DNA of 64,000 nucleotides from Hofstenia miamia. Taxonomy: Eukaryota; Xenacoelomorpha; Acoela. Under the pieces are notes generated by a model that was not told the origin of the DNA, did not search any database, and was given only the letters and a program-made list of their open reading frames with translations. The translations under genes and the position numbers were made by a program. The DNA lies in assembly GCA_004352715.1 (NCBI GenBank), contig SCFE01000071.1:381091-445090 (forward strand). Direction: 5' to 3'. Position 1 is the stretch's first letter. Each line of letters starts with the position of its first letter. This document shows, one piece after another, positions 21,624 to 31,274 of the stretch.

Positions 21624-22433
21624 CAGATAACAATTTAAGGGCTAAACAACGTTGTTTTGTGTTGGTATGTGGTTGTTTTATGTATCAAAAACAAAGTTGT
21701 TTTAACTTCGAAATGGTACCATTTCATTGGTCGAAACAATGTTGCTTCAACAACGTCACATTAGGTTGCTTTTTGGTTGTTTTTTATGAATAAAAAAGCA
21801 ATATCTTAAGGTCCCAACAACAGTGTTTTATGTTGTCACATGATTGTTTTAGCATTAATTTTATATGCAAAACAGCATTTTATATTGATAAGCAGTTCAA
21901 GCATTGCTGCATAAACAAAATCAAGCCCTATAAAGGGCAGACCATTATCTTTCAGAAACTGTCAAACATATTCAATATAAACATTTGTTAAACTTTTAAA
22001 AAATTTTTTTTATAAATGATAACAATGAGCATAAAAATCTGCCAAATTTAACAAAAATTTAAAAATCTAAAGTTAAGTACAATTTTGAAATAGTACTTTT
22101 TTAAATCGTGAAAAATATCTTCTGCTCAAATGTAACTCTTTCAATTAATAGTCAATTTCAAGGTGTCCCAATATTCATGAATAAATTATTTTGAAAATTC
22201 ACTTATCAGGCATTATAAATTTCACAAATTTAAAATTTCAAAAAAGGTTTTGCAAATCCTTTTTTATATTAAAAGGGTCTAGTAACAAGAATAACAAAGT
22301 AAGCTTTATTTCCAAACATCTGATCACTGATTATTTATTACTAAAGTTGTTATTATGATGTTAGTGGCTGCTGCAACAACCAAAAGTATGAAACAACTAT
22401 AATCAATATAAAAACAACCAAAATTGTTATCTG
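21624..22433. mobile_element. MITE-like element with CAGATAACAATTT termini
   Basis: CAGATAACAATTT at 21624-21636 is the exact inverse of AAATTGTTATCTG at 22421-22433, giving an 810-bp element. The left half has repeated AACAACGTTGTTTT and GTTGTTTT motifs, and the right end the inverse AACAACC motifs, so the subterminal regions are rich in a GTTGTT repeat. There is no coding capacity, and the target duplication is unclear. Confidence 0.6.
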
Positions 22434-22439
22434 GACGCA

Positions 22440-23215
22440 CGTTACACCGAGAGTTGCGTGAGTGCTTTATCTGCTAATAAGACATTGGGTTGGCGTAAGC
22501 CGTTAGATTAGCAGTGCGTGAAGAACCTAAACACATGATTGTTAATTGCTAGTAATACTTGCCGATACATTATGGACACATTCAGTGTTACATGTAGGCA
22601 CTAAAAGTTTAGGTATTAACAACACTGAGAAGCTAATCAATGAAACAGTTCTGTCAATGATACTGAATTATAACGGAAATATCAATATACATTTAACCAC
22701 CTGGATCTTGCTTTTTATTTTGTTTAAAAATTAATCTCATTGTTTAAGAAATAAGCAGATGAAGTATTTCTGAATCGGAGGAGCAGTAATAATACGCATA
22801 CGTACTATCAGTTGAAGTCGATGTTATTGTCTATGGATGCTAATATAGAATCGAGACCTATTGCTCCATGACTGTTTATGTTCAAAATCAAATCGTACAC
22901 ATTGAATAGTTCTATGATTTAATCAATCTAGACAATTTTCATGGCAAAAAAATTATAGTATGTATAAATTGATTTATATAAATATAATATCGTTTAAATG
23001 TGTAGGCGTTTTGCATTATTTAGTTAGTGTAATAATGTGATTTGCATTACTTCAAAAATATGTAGTATAACTAATTTGTATGCATAAAGATGCTTATTGT
23101 TGTATTATAAAGGTTTTCAAACGGAAGAAGCTGTCATTGCCCTTGAACTCTATCGTGTTCATTCTGGAATCAAATCTATATTACTAGGCCTACAAAAAAA
23201 AACTAATGAACATTT
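22440..23215. other. AT-rich DNA, no gene recognised
   Basis: Short open frames only, none with a recognisable domain. Confidence 0.5.
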
Positions 23216-23219
23216 CAAG

Positions 23220-23575
23220 ATTCTGAACATTCTGAATCTGATCTTACTGTTTCTGAAATTGATCTTACTTTTTCTCAATATGATCTTACTGTTTATGAAA
23301 TTGATCTTACTTTTTCTCAATATTATCCTTACTTTTTCTGAATATGATCTTGCTTTTTCTGAATATGATCTTACTTTTTCTGAATATGATCTTACTTTTT
23401 CTGAATATGATCTTACTTTTTCTGAATATGATCTTTCTTATTCTGAATATGATCTTACTTTTTCTGAATATTTTCTTACTTTTTCTGAATATGATCTTAC
23501 TTTTTCTGAATATGATCTTGCTTTTTCTGAATATGATCTTACTTGTTCTGAATATGATCTTACTTTTTCTGAAAT
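23220..23575 (+). repeat. 21-bp minisatellite (about 13 good units plus degenerate leaders)
   Basis: The unit is TTTTCTGAATATGATCTTACT. Because 21 is a multiple of three and the unit lacks stops in several frames, long open frames arise on both strands: a 187-codon plus-strand frame with heptad YDLTFSE, one with LFLNMIL, and a minus-strand frame with FRKSKII. The left part (23220-23340) is a diverged version with TCTGAAATTGATCTTACT units. I interpret it as tandem-repeat DNA, not a gene. Confidence 0.9.
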
Positions 23576-23660
23576 AGGTATTCGGATGTCCCACTGGATA
23601 TGGATCGCAAAATTTGTTTTATGGACATCATTGGATTACTATAGATCAAAAAAAGGCTAA

Positions 23661-24480
23661 CAGATAAATTCTTTTTTTTATTGCAAATTTTAAGTAAAAT
23701 TGCTTAAAATAAACAATGGAAATAAACTTACAACTACTTTGTTGTAGAAATCTCACAATATTATATCGCAAAACACCATGAGAGCTAGTTTCAAGTTTGC
23801 TATATTAATTAAACTATTCAGCCTGATTGAATACACCAATGCACATTGAAAGGCATGTGTAGCTTTCTGTGTACCTTCCTTAAGATGAGCATGTGGATCC
23901 TATGTGGACACATCCATGTAAATATTTGCGTATTGGATTGGATATGGATAGAAAACTATTCGATTCATGGTAACCCTAATCTTTTTCATCATCCAAACTT
24001 TTGGATTAGAAGATTAACTCAATGTGCTTGATTGCAGTGCATTAGCTATGCTACTTCACTTAAGAATTGAAATATAAAATTTTTTTCCAAGTATTAATCT
24101 TCCTCATTGCTATATTTTATTACCAATCGCAAACGTCACAAAGAACAAGGGGATTGAAATAAAGAACCATCTCGAAGAATATTCTTAAGTACAATCGCGT
24201 ACTAAGTTGATTACTACAATGAATTCACTATTCCTTTACTATTAAAACTTAGTTCCTTAGGCACTAAAATGGGTAACTATTGAAGCAGACGCAGTACAGA
24301 AGATATAGTACAGACATTATATATGTTGTATACGATTATTTTTCAAAAAAGTTCAAGTCGTTTATATAGGCTGGCACACAATTTATATTTAACAACAATC
24401 ATGCTTGCTGCCAATGTAATGAGCATTAATTGACTGTAATTACAGCTAATAAATGCTAATGTTAAAGTTATTACTGTTGA
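23661..24480. other. AT-rich DNA, no gene recognised
   Basis: No domain or terminal repeats found. The DNA transposon relic begins shortly after. Confidence 0.5.
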
Positions 24481-24524
24481 TTGGCTGTTGAGTGTCAAGT
24501 GCATTATTACTGTTCATTTTTAGA

Positions 24525-25522
24525 ATGAAAGGTCAGCATGCTGCTGTTGTTGCTTTGCACCAGCGTGGAATTGTTTCCTCTGCCATCCACAAATCGACCG
24601 GTATCCCTTGGAAAATATCATCCTCAACAGGTTCCGAGCGACAGGTGCCACTTCTGACCGCAATCAATCCGGTAGGCTAAGGTCTGTGACGACCCAGAAA
24701 CTGAATGAGGCAATTCGGCAACGCATCAGGCAAAAACCAGGGAGTTCAGCAAGGAAAATTGCACAAACCATTGGAGTGAATCGCGAAAGTGTGCGCAAAG
24801 TGTTGAGAGAGGATCTCCACTCGATTCCCTTTAAGCTGCAAGCCGGTCATCACTTGAATGGCAAAGCGAAAACCACACGACTGCAACGGGTCAAGCTTCT
24901 GCAACAGCACTTCTCTGCCGACAACAGTCATCGCTTAATTCTCTTCTCCAATGAGAAGATATTCACTGTGGAGCACCAATTCAACAAACAAAACAAACGC
25001 ATATGGACTCCAACTGCTTCTGCCGTTGATTCAGCTCAGCACATTGTCAGCAGAATCCAACACCCAGCTTTGATCATGGTGTGAGCAGGATTTTTGCAAT
25101 ACGCAAGACTGCACTCGTTTCCTCACTCCTGGTGACAAAATGAATGCTTCTTACTAACAAACAGAGGTTTTGGAGAAGATGGTGCTACCCTGTAGTCAAA
25201 GACATTTCAATGGCAACTCTTGGACTTTCCAACAAGATCCAGCATCAGCACATTGAGCCAAGTGCGTCCAAGAGTGGTGTAGAACACGATTTCCTGTGCT
25301 CATTTCATCAACAGAATGCCTTCCCTATTCACCTTGACCTAAATCCCCTGGACGTCTCTGTGTGGGGCATCTTGGAGTTCATCCAAGTATTGCGTCTTTT
25401 AACGCCTCTCTTTAAAAAGTATGGGACGAGATTAGCAAAAAACACGTGCATAGAATCGCGAATGCACTTCCAAAGAGACTAAGGGCCTGCATTAAGGGAA
25501 AAGATGGCTATTTGCAAAAATG
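24525..25522 (+). pseudogene. DD37D-type transposase pseudogene
   Basis: Starts at an ATG giving MKGQHAAVVALHQRGIVSSA, a paired-like helix-turn-helix start. It shifts frame near 24610 into RFRATGATSDRNQSGR and VNRESVRKVLRED, a second helix-turn-helix. The first catalytic block reads LILFSNEKIFTVEHQF, with Asn where the family has Asp (SDEK), a catalytic loss. Downstream frames give WTFQQDPASAH, then a stop, then CRTRFPVLISSTE, and finally NPLDVSVWGILEF after a frameshift. The residue count from the Asp of QQDPASAH to the Asp of PLDVS is 37, matching the DD37D (maT) group rather than Tc1 or mariner proper. Multiple stops and at least two frameshifts make it inactive. Confidence 0.8.
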
Positions 25523-25642
25523 AACATTATTTCGTGAATGTTATATGTGTGTGAATATATTCTGGAAATCATATCAATATTCTGTGTTTTCTTTGAGTGG
25601 GGTGTCAGAAAACGTTTGTGCCAGGATTTTGTTGTCACCCTG
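24525..25642 (+). mobile_element. maT-like (DD37D) Tc1-mariner relic, right end intact
   Basis: The right terminus reads inward CAGGGTGACAACAAAATCCT and is followed by TA (25643-25644). No matching left terminus was found upstream of the transposase start, so the left end is lost. The transposase relic spans almost the whole element. Confidence 0.75.
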
Positions 25643-25644
25643 TA

Positions 25645-25951
25645 ATATTATTCCCCACCACAGCTGTAATTTTTTATAGAAACTCCATACAAGAAGCCGT
25701 TTGCCTTACAGCAAATTGAATAAAATTTTATAAGTTTGTTTTTGAGATATAATGGTATTGGAATTCAAAATTTCTTGCAGTTTAAAATGTTTTCATTGAA
25801 AATTATTGAAAACTTATCAATGGTATTTAACCATTTTTTACTTAATAAACTGTGATGAATTCATTTTTGCTAAATTACTTTAAGTTTTGTTCATTGAATA
25901 ATCAGCTTGTGTTAAATCTTTAGAATTTATTTTTGAGTTTTTTCCTTTGCA
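25645..25951. other. AT-rich DNA left of the duplicated block
   Basis: No features recognised. Confidence 0.5.
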
Positions 25952-27000
25952 ATGTGAGCTGAGTAAACAGCTAATTATCGCCTGATTTTATATTTTCCAT
26001 TAGCTTGGCAACTTCAACATTGCATTCTCCATGTACAAAATGTAGATAGAAAATCGCATGTTTCCTTGGTTTAAGAGATTGTCCATAATTTTTTATTTTT
26101 TAGCTCCTTGAGTCTGCATGGATTTTTTCATAGAGACAGAAAAATAGCTGCCTTAACTACGTGATGTACCCAATCGTAAATTGAATAAAGTAATAGTTTT
26201 ACTAAAATATATTACTAATAACTATATAAATTTATCATAATTTCATAACGATTTATAACATATAAACATTCCTTTTTTCATGTTAAACGTTTTCATTCAA
26301 ATATTGACCAATAATTCACTTGGTCCTCACGCTGTTAAATCATCTGACTTTGAATAATAAATGAGTGATCATTAATTAATGCATTTCAAAAATTACCAGC
26401 CTATGTATTATGTATTATTCTAAAAGGAAGTTTACTCCATTGTTTTAACAACAATGTGCTTTATTTAGAAGTTTACAATATTTACACATTCATTAGCTTT
26501 TTAGCATTTTTGTGCTTTGAAATTGCTAACTTCTGTGATTTCAAGTAGGCTGGCGTGTTACTTTGAACAGAACAGGTTGATACCAGAGGAGCAGAAGGAC
26601 AAAGACAAGAGCATGCAAAGATCAGCTGTTAATAGACCAGGCAGTAGTGGAGAATTGCAGAAGAAGGAAAACAAACTTAGCAATAGCATGGATAGACTAC
26701 AGGAAGGTATATGACAGCATTTCACATGAGTGGGTATTGAAGACATTAGAGGCTAATCAGGGAGACAAACAAGGTATAGGCAGAAGGCAATGCATGGAGA
26801 ATACTGGAGGAACACAGAAAAGTGTGATAGAGAAGAGAGCAACAAGTGGTTAAAGAAGGCAGGTCTGAAGAGAGAAACAGAAGCACTCATAATGGCAGCA
26901 ATAATAACAAACTGGGTAAAGAAGCATATAGACAGAAGAGTAGAAGTAAGTGATAAGTGTAGGCTATGTAAGAAAGAGGCGGAGACAGTAGATCATCTGA
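25952..27000 (+). repeat. First copy of a perfect 1049-bp direct duplication
   Basis: Every base I compared is identical to 27002-28050, and a single N at 27001 separates the copies. It includes AT-rich unique-looking sequence plus the 5' part of the Dong-like LINE, so it is not a transposon-defined unit. It ends mid-codon in the zinc-knuckle motif (VDHL). Most probably an assembly duplication; the encoded LINE pieces at 26517-27000 duplicate those at 27567-28050. Confidence 0.9.
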
Positions 27001-27001
27001 N

Positions 27002-28050
27002 ATGTGAGCTGAGTAAACAGCTAATTATCGCCTGATTTTATATTTTCCATTAGCTTGGCAACTTCAACATTGCATTCTCCATGTACAAAATGTAGATAGA
27101 AAATCGCATGTTTCCTTGGTTTAAGAGATTGTCCATAATTTTTTATTTTTTAGCTCCTTGAGTCTGCATGGATTTTTTCATAGAGACAGAAAAATAGCTG
27201 CCTTAACTACGTGATGTACCCAATCGTAAATTGAATAAAGTAATAGTTTTACTAAAATATATTACTAATAACTATATAAATTTATCATAATTTCATAACG
27301 ATTTATAACATATAAACATTCCTTTTTTCATGTTAAACGTTTTCATTCAAATATTGACCAATAATTCACTTGGTCCTCACGCTGTTAAATCATCTGACTT
27401 TGAATAATAAATGAGTGATCATTAATTAATGCATTTCAAAAATTACCAGCCTATGTATTATGTATTATTCTAAAAGGAAGTTTACTCCATTGTTTTAACA
27501 ACAATGTGCTTTATTTAGAAGTTTACAATATTTACACATTCATTAGCTTTTTAGCATTTTTGTGCTTTGAAATTGCTAACTTCTGTGATTTCAAGTAGGC
27601 TGGCGTGTTACTTTGAACAGAACAGGTTGATACCAGAGGAGCAGAAGGACAAAGACAAGAGCATGCAAAGATCAGCTGTTAATAGACCAGGCAGTAGTGG
27701 AGAATTGCAGAAGAAGGAAAACAAACTTAGCAATAGCATGGATAGACTACAGGAAGGTATATGACAGCATTTCACATGAGTGGGTATTGAAGACATTAGA
27801 GGCTAATCAGGGAGACAAACAAGGTATAGGCAGAAGGCAATGCATGGAGAATACTGGAGGAACACAGAAAAGTGTGATAGAGAAGAGAGCAACAAGTGGT
27901 TAAAGAAGGCAGGTCTGAAGAGAGAAACAGAAGCACTCATAATGGCAGCAATAATAACAAACTGGGTAAAGAAGCATATAGACAGAAGAGTAGAAGTAAG
28001 TGATAAGTGTAGGCTATGTAAGAAAGAGGCGGAGACAGTAGATCATCTGA
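27002..28050 (+). repeat. Second copy of the 1049-bp duplication (continues into full element)
   Basis: This copy continues into the rest of the Dong-like LINE, so it is likely the genuine locus. Confidence 0.9.
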
Positions 28051-28592
28051 TAGCAGGGTGTGAGAAGTTGGCACAGAATGAGTATAAGTTCAGGCATGAC
28101 AAGGTGGGAAGAATGGTACACTGGAGTTTGAGCAGGCAGCATGGGTTAGAAGCAGGAGACAAGTGGTATGAGCACAAGCCACAGGGCGTCATAGAAAATG
28201 AGAAGGTTAAGATACTGTGGGATTTCAACATACAGACGAGCAAAGTGATAGAAGCACGGAGGCCAGACATAGTAGTGGTAGACAAAGAGAAAAGATTAGG
28301 AACAGTGATAGACATAGCAGTACCAAAGGACAGGAATGTAGAAAGCAAAGAGAAAGAGAAGATAGACAAGTACAGAGAGTTAGCAGAGGAAATAGAAAGG
28401 CTGTGGAAGTTAAAGAAAGTTGAAGTAGTCCCGGTAGTAGTAGGAGCACTAGGAGCAGTGAGTAAGAAGCATAAGAGATACTTGGAGGAGTTGGGAGTAC
28501 CAAAGTGGGGAGGAGCAGTAGCACAGAAGGCAGCATTGTTAGGAACAGCTAGAGTCCTGAGGAAAGCTCTCCGACTCCCTGGGAACTGGTGA
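27567..28592 (+). pseudogene. Dong-like reverse transcriptase/endonuclease ORF with internal deletion
   Basis: The first part keeps early RT sequence, KLLTSVISSRLACYFEQNRL, then in another frame NCRRRKTNLAIAWIDYRKVY (first catalytic Asp within AWIDYRK). The RT core carrying the YxDD box is deleted. The frame 27840-28592 then gives the C-terminal region: NWVKKHIDRRVEVSDK, the CCHC zinc knuckle CRLCKKEAETVDHLIAGC (C-x2-C-x8-H-x4-C), and the restriction-like endonuclease with RPDIVVVDKEKRLGTVID, followed by VPVVVGALGAVSK and a natural stop after LRLPGNW. The endonuclease would nick target DNA for target-primed reverse transcription. The 250-codon C-terminal frame is undamaged, so the deletion may be recent, but with no RT core the copy cannot transpose itself. 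Confidence 0.85.
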
Positions 28593-28639
28593 GTTCCCCG
28601 AGCTGATAGGGATACCAGCATCAAGCTGTGAGATGCAAG
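27567..28639 (+). mobile_element. R4/Dong-type LINE, 5'-truncated, ending in (TAA)n
   Basis: A non-LTR retrotransposon of the restriction-like-endonuclease class. The 3' end runs directly into AATAATAAT repeats at 28640-28662. Dong elements are known for inserting into TAA repeats, and the minus-strand copy at 62538-63261 ends in the same way. The 5' junction is around 27565, where unrelated AT-rich DNA begins. Confidence 0.8.
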
Positions 28640-28662
28640 AATAATAATAATAATAATAATAA
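28640..28662. repeat. (TAA)n tract at the 3' end of the Dong-like LINE
   Basis: About seven AAT/TAA triplets, then the truncated edge of the minus-strand LINE endonuclease fragment. Consistent with target or tail sequence. Confidence 0.85.
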
Positions 28663-28667
28663 GTAAT

Positions 28668-29220
28668 TAGTATTAAAATCTCCAGATATTAATAAATTAA
28701 TCCTCTAGAATAGCATTGTCTATTTCATCAAATTTGTGACTAAATAATTCAGTTATGTAATTTTTTATTAGGATTATAACGAACATTACTCCATGAGTTA
28801 GACACTTGTTTAATTTCAATCCAAATGGTCTCAAAAAATTGATGATCAGATTCTAGGTCTTCTCTACGTTTTGAATTTAAAAATTTGGGAACTAAGATCA
28901 TTAAACCACCAACTCTTTTTGACCTATTTTTAAAATAGTTGAAGCAATTGAAATCTGGGTTGTATAGTGTGTTTATCATATCAGAATCATTTCACCAGGT
29001 TTCTGTAATTAAGTATTCTCGCGTTATTTCCATTAAACTAACAAGATTTAGAAATTCAGTGTGATGTGCGCTTAAGTTTCGTGCATTTAGATAGCAAAAT
29101 TTAAGATTTTGATTAAAGCATCGCTAATTTTATCTTCATTGAAAATAGGTCCAGGATTCGTTTCAATATCTCCTGATAAAGTTAATCTGGTTATAACTAT
29201 AACTTGTAGATGATAATATA
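28668..29220 (-). pseudogene. CR1/L2-type LINE endonuclease fragment with 2A-like leader
   Basis: Reading the minus strand from 29220, the frame gives TRLTLSGDIETNPGPIFNED, a match to the 2A ribosome-skipping consensus D-V/I-E-x-N-P-G-P. After a frameshift near 29105 come KFCYLNARNLSAHHTEFLN and YLITETW (start of the apurinic-type endonuclease with its N and E motifs). A stop follows, then NRSKRVGGLMILVPKF and QFFETIWIEI, and finally LLISGDFNTN (the GDFN motif) at the left edge beside the TAA tract. The order and motifs match the N-terminal endonuclease of CR1/L2-clade ORF2. The RT that should follow is absent: the fragment is cut at the TAA repeat, and the RT at 29615-31237 lies upstream of it on the same strand, in the wrong order to be one element. 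Confidence 0.8.
29147..29170 (-). other. 2A-like translational recoding motif
   Basis: The 24 bases encode DIETNPGP on the minus strand, preceded by the hydrophobic VIVITRLTLSG. In 2A peptides the ribosome skips the Gly-Pro bond, separating the upstream product. 2A-like sequences have been described in non-LTR retrotransposons, at the N-terminus of the ORF that also carries the endonuclease, which is where this one lies. Confidence 0.7.
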
Positions 29221-29329
29221 TAAAATTATAGATTTTAATTGCTTAATAATTAGAGTACGATTTAGCAATTCTAGAATGTTGGTATTTCAAGGCTTTGAGA
29301 TATTCGTGGATATATCGAAACAATAATAA

Positions 29330-31240
29330 GAGTCAGAGCAAATTTATTGCGCAATGTATACAAAAATCTACAAACTAACACATGCCAAAAAAATTAAAAT
29401 ATAAACAAATAATTAACTACAAATTAATATGTACAATATATAATAATATAATCAATGTTTGAGTGAATGTTTGTGTAGGTGCTCAATTTTGGATGTATGC
29501 TTCGAATGCATGAAGTGTATTACCGTCCACTAATGTATACTGTTTTATTAAAAGAAATTGTTTCAATTTTTTTCTAAACTTTTTATAGTTTTTTTCTATT
29601 CGGGTTTCATAATCTTAATTGTTCCACAATTTAATTGATATGTGATGAAAGCCATTATAATTTTTAACTAAACACAAAAATTTTTGCAATCGCTCATTCA
29701 ATTTAATATAAGTCATTAAGGAAAAGGAGAGATGTTTATGTAGAGATTTGAATTTAAATAAGATAGATAGCATATGCAAATGAATTTGATAGAACGGAGA
29801 TAATATTTTATATTTATTAGGATATACTGATGCTTCGTCATGCTTTTGTGCAAAGTTAAGAGTTTTTGTACACCAATTAAATGTCTTTGATAGAAGCATA
29901 CGATGTTTCGAATTTAGGTTAGTTAAAAGAAAAGAACAGTATTGAAAATGAGATAAACAGAAAGCATGTATTAGTTGTTTATGATAATTGCTTGATATCA
30001 CATTGCGTAAGTGATAAAGATATCTAATGCCTGCAGTCATTTTTTGAATCTTATTCAGTAGAAATTTTTCAAATTTTAATTCATTATCTATCTCCACTCC
30101 TAAATAGCTGAGTGATTAACTTTGCTTTATTGACTAATTATTTATCTTTATTTCTATATCATTTATTAGATTTCTTTGTGCCTTCGGTGAAAAAATTATA
30201 AATTGAGTTTTTTCAATATTTAGTTTCAGTTGATTATTTATAAAATAATAGTTTAATTTTTCTATATCTGTTTGGAGGTTTTTTGTAGCATCAAAAGCAT
30301 TTTTTGCGGTACTTATTAGGCATGTTTCGTCGGCATATTGGTAGATGTCGCTGTGTTTAACATGTTTTATTATATCATTTACAAAAATTGCAAATAAAAT
30401 AGGGCCAAGTACAGTACCTTGGGGCACCCCACGGTCGGTTGTAACATAACTTGATTTTTTACTCTTTAATATTACACGCTGCTGTCTATTTTTTAAGAAG
30501 TTCATAATTAAATTAATTGAGTTAACACCAAAATTATAATTTATAAGCTTGTCTTGCAAGATATCGAAATTCATTGAATTGAATGCCTTACTTAAATCTA
30601 GTAATGCTACACAACTGCACTTATTATGAGATATATTAGACTTAATTTGTTGCGTGATCGATAAAATTGCGTCCTGGGTGCTATGCCCAGCACGAAAACC
30701 AAATTGCTTATTCGATAGGATGTTTTCAGATTTTAGGAATGCGTTTATTTGAATATACAACAGTTTTTCAAAGAGTTTGCTAAAAGGATGTGTAATACAA
30801 ATGGGTCTATAATTTTTTGCGTTTAGGTTGTCACCTTTTTTATATATAGGAGTTATATCAGATTTTTTTAGTAAGTCTGGAAATTCACAATCAATAATAC
30901 ATTGATTAAATGCGACTAATAATTGTTCTCCAAAAATAGGAAAAAAACGTTTAATAATAAAAAATGGGAGATTATAAGAAGCGGTTGATTTGTTGGTATC
31001 AAGTTTTTTAACAATGTTTTCTAATTCATTGATTGTAGCAAGTCTAAAGGAAAATTGTTTTGATTGTTTGAGATTATCAGAATTTTGTTTTTTCTTATAA
31101 GGTGGGAAATTGAAATTTCCAAGTTCTTTGAATGTTGAATTTAAATGATTTAGTATTTGAGTTTTGTCTGTTACGGTCGTATTATTGATGTTTAATGCAT
31201 TTATTTCGGATGAAAGACCTTTAGATTTTCCAATAAATTT
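29330..31240 (-). mobile_element. CR1/L2-type LINE, copy B (5'-truncated)
   Basis: A minus-strand copy of the same family as copy A, from about 31240 (5' truncation next to a TAA tract) to a 3' end near 29330, where the minus strand reads CTCTGACTCTTATTATTG. Family members here end in TTA-type triplets. Confidence 0.85.
29615..31237 (-). pseudogene. LINE reverse transcriptase pseudogene, copy B
   Basis: From the 5' edge the minus-strand frame gives linker sequence (GKSKGLSSEINALNINN), then KKGDNLNAKNYRPICITHPF, SNKQFGFRAGHSTQDAI, VALLDLSKAFNSMNFDIL and RGVPQGTVLGPILFAIFVND. The catalytic box at 30323-30337 reads YADET instead of YADDT: the second active-site Asp is Glu. The frame stops near 30121 and, after frameshifts, resumes at 30097-29615 with the C-terminal region (RYLYHLRNVISSNYHKQLIH, FQYCSFLLTNLNSKH, ISIKLWNN). 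Copy B retains the KKGDNL residues that copy A has lost. It has no endonuclease and an altered active site, so it is dead. The copies differ enough to represent separate, old insertions. Confidence 0.9.
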
Positions 31241-31247
31241 ATAGACG

Positions 31248-31274
31248 TAATAATAATAATAATAATAATAATAA
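31248..31274. repeat. (TAA)n tract between LINE copies B and C
   Basis: Nine TAA units. It is at once the 3' tail of copy C (minus strand) and the point of 5' truncation of copy B. Confidence 0.9.

Noticed and set aside
23220-23575. Possible CRISPR-like array
   Set aside because: The units are contiguous without spacers, and the genome is eukaryotic.
23097-23660. 187-codon ORF with YDLTFSE heptads
   Set aside because: Produced by a 21-bp tandem repeat that is open in several frames on both strands; no codon preference for one frame.
28043-28624. 193-codon minus-strand ORF, and similar Ser/Leu-rich frames at 28225-28536 and 62619-62930
   Set aside because: Antisense of the purine-rich Dong-like ORF; the repeated occurrence follows from LINE copy number.
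28668-31240. A single full-length minus-strand LINE combining endonuclease and RT
   Set aside because: On the minus strand the endonuclease piece lies downstream of the RT's 3' end, the reverse of the domain order, so they are separate insertions.
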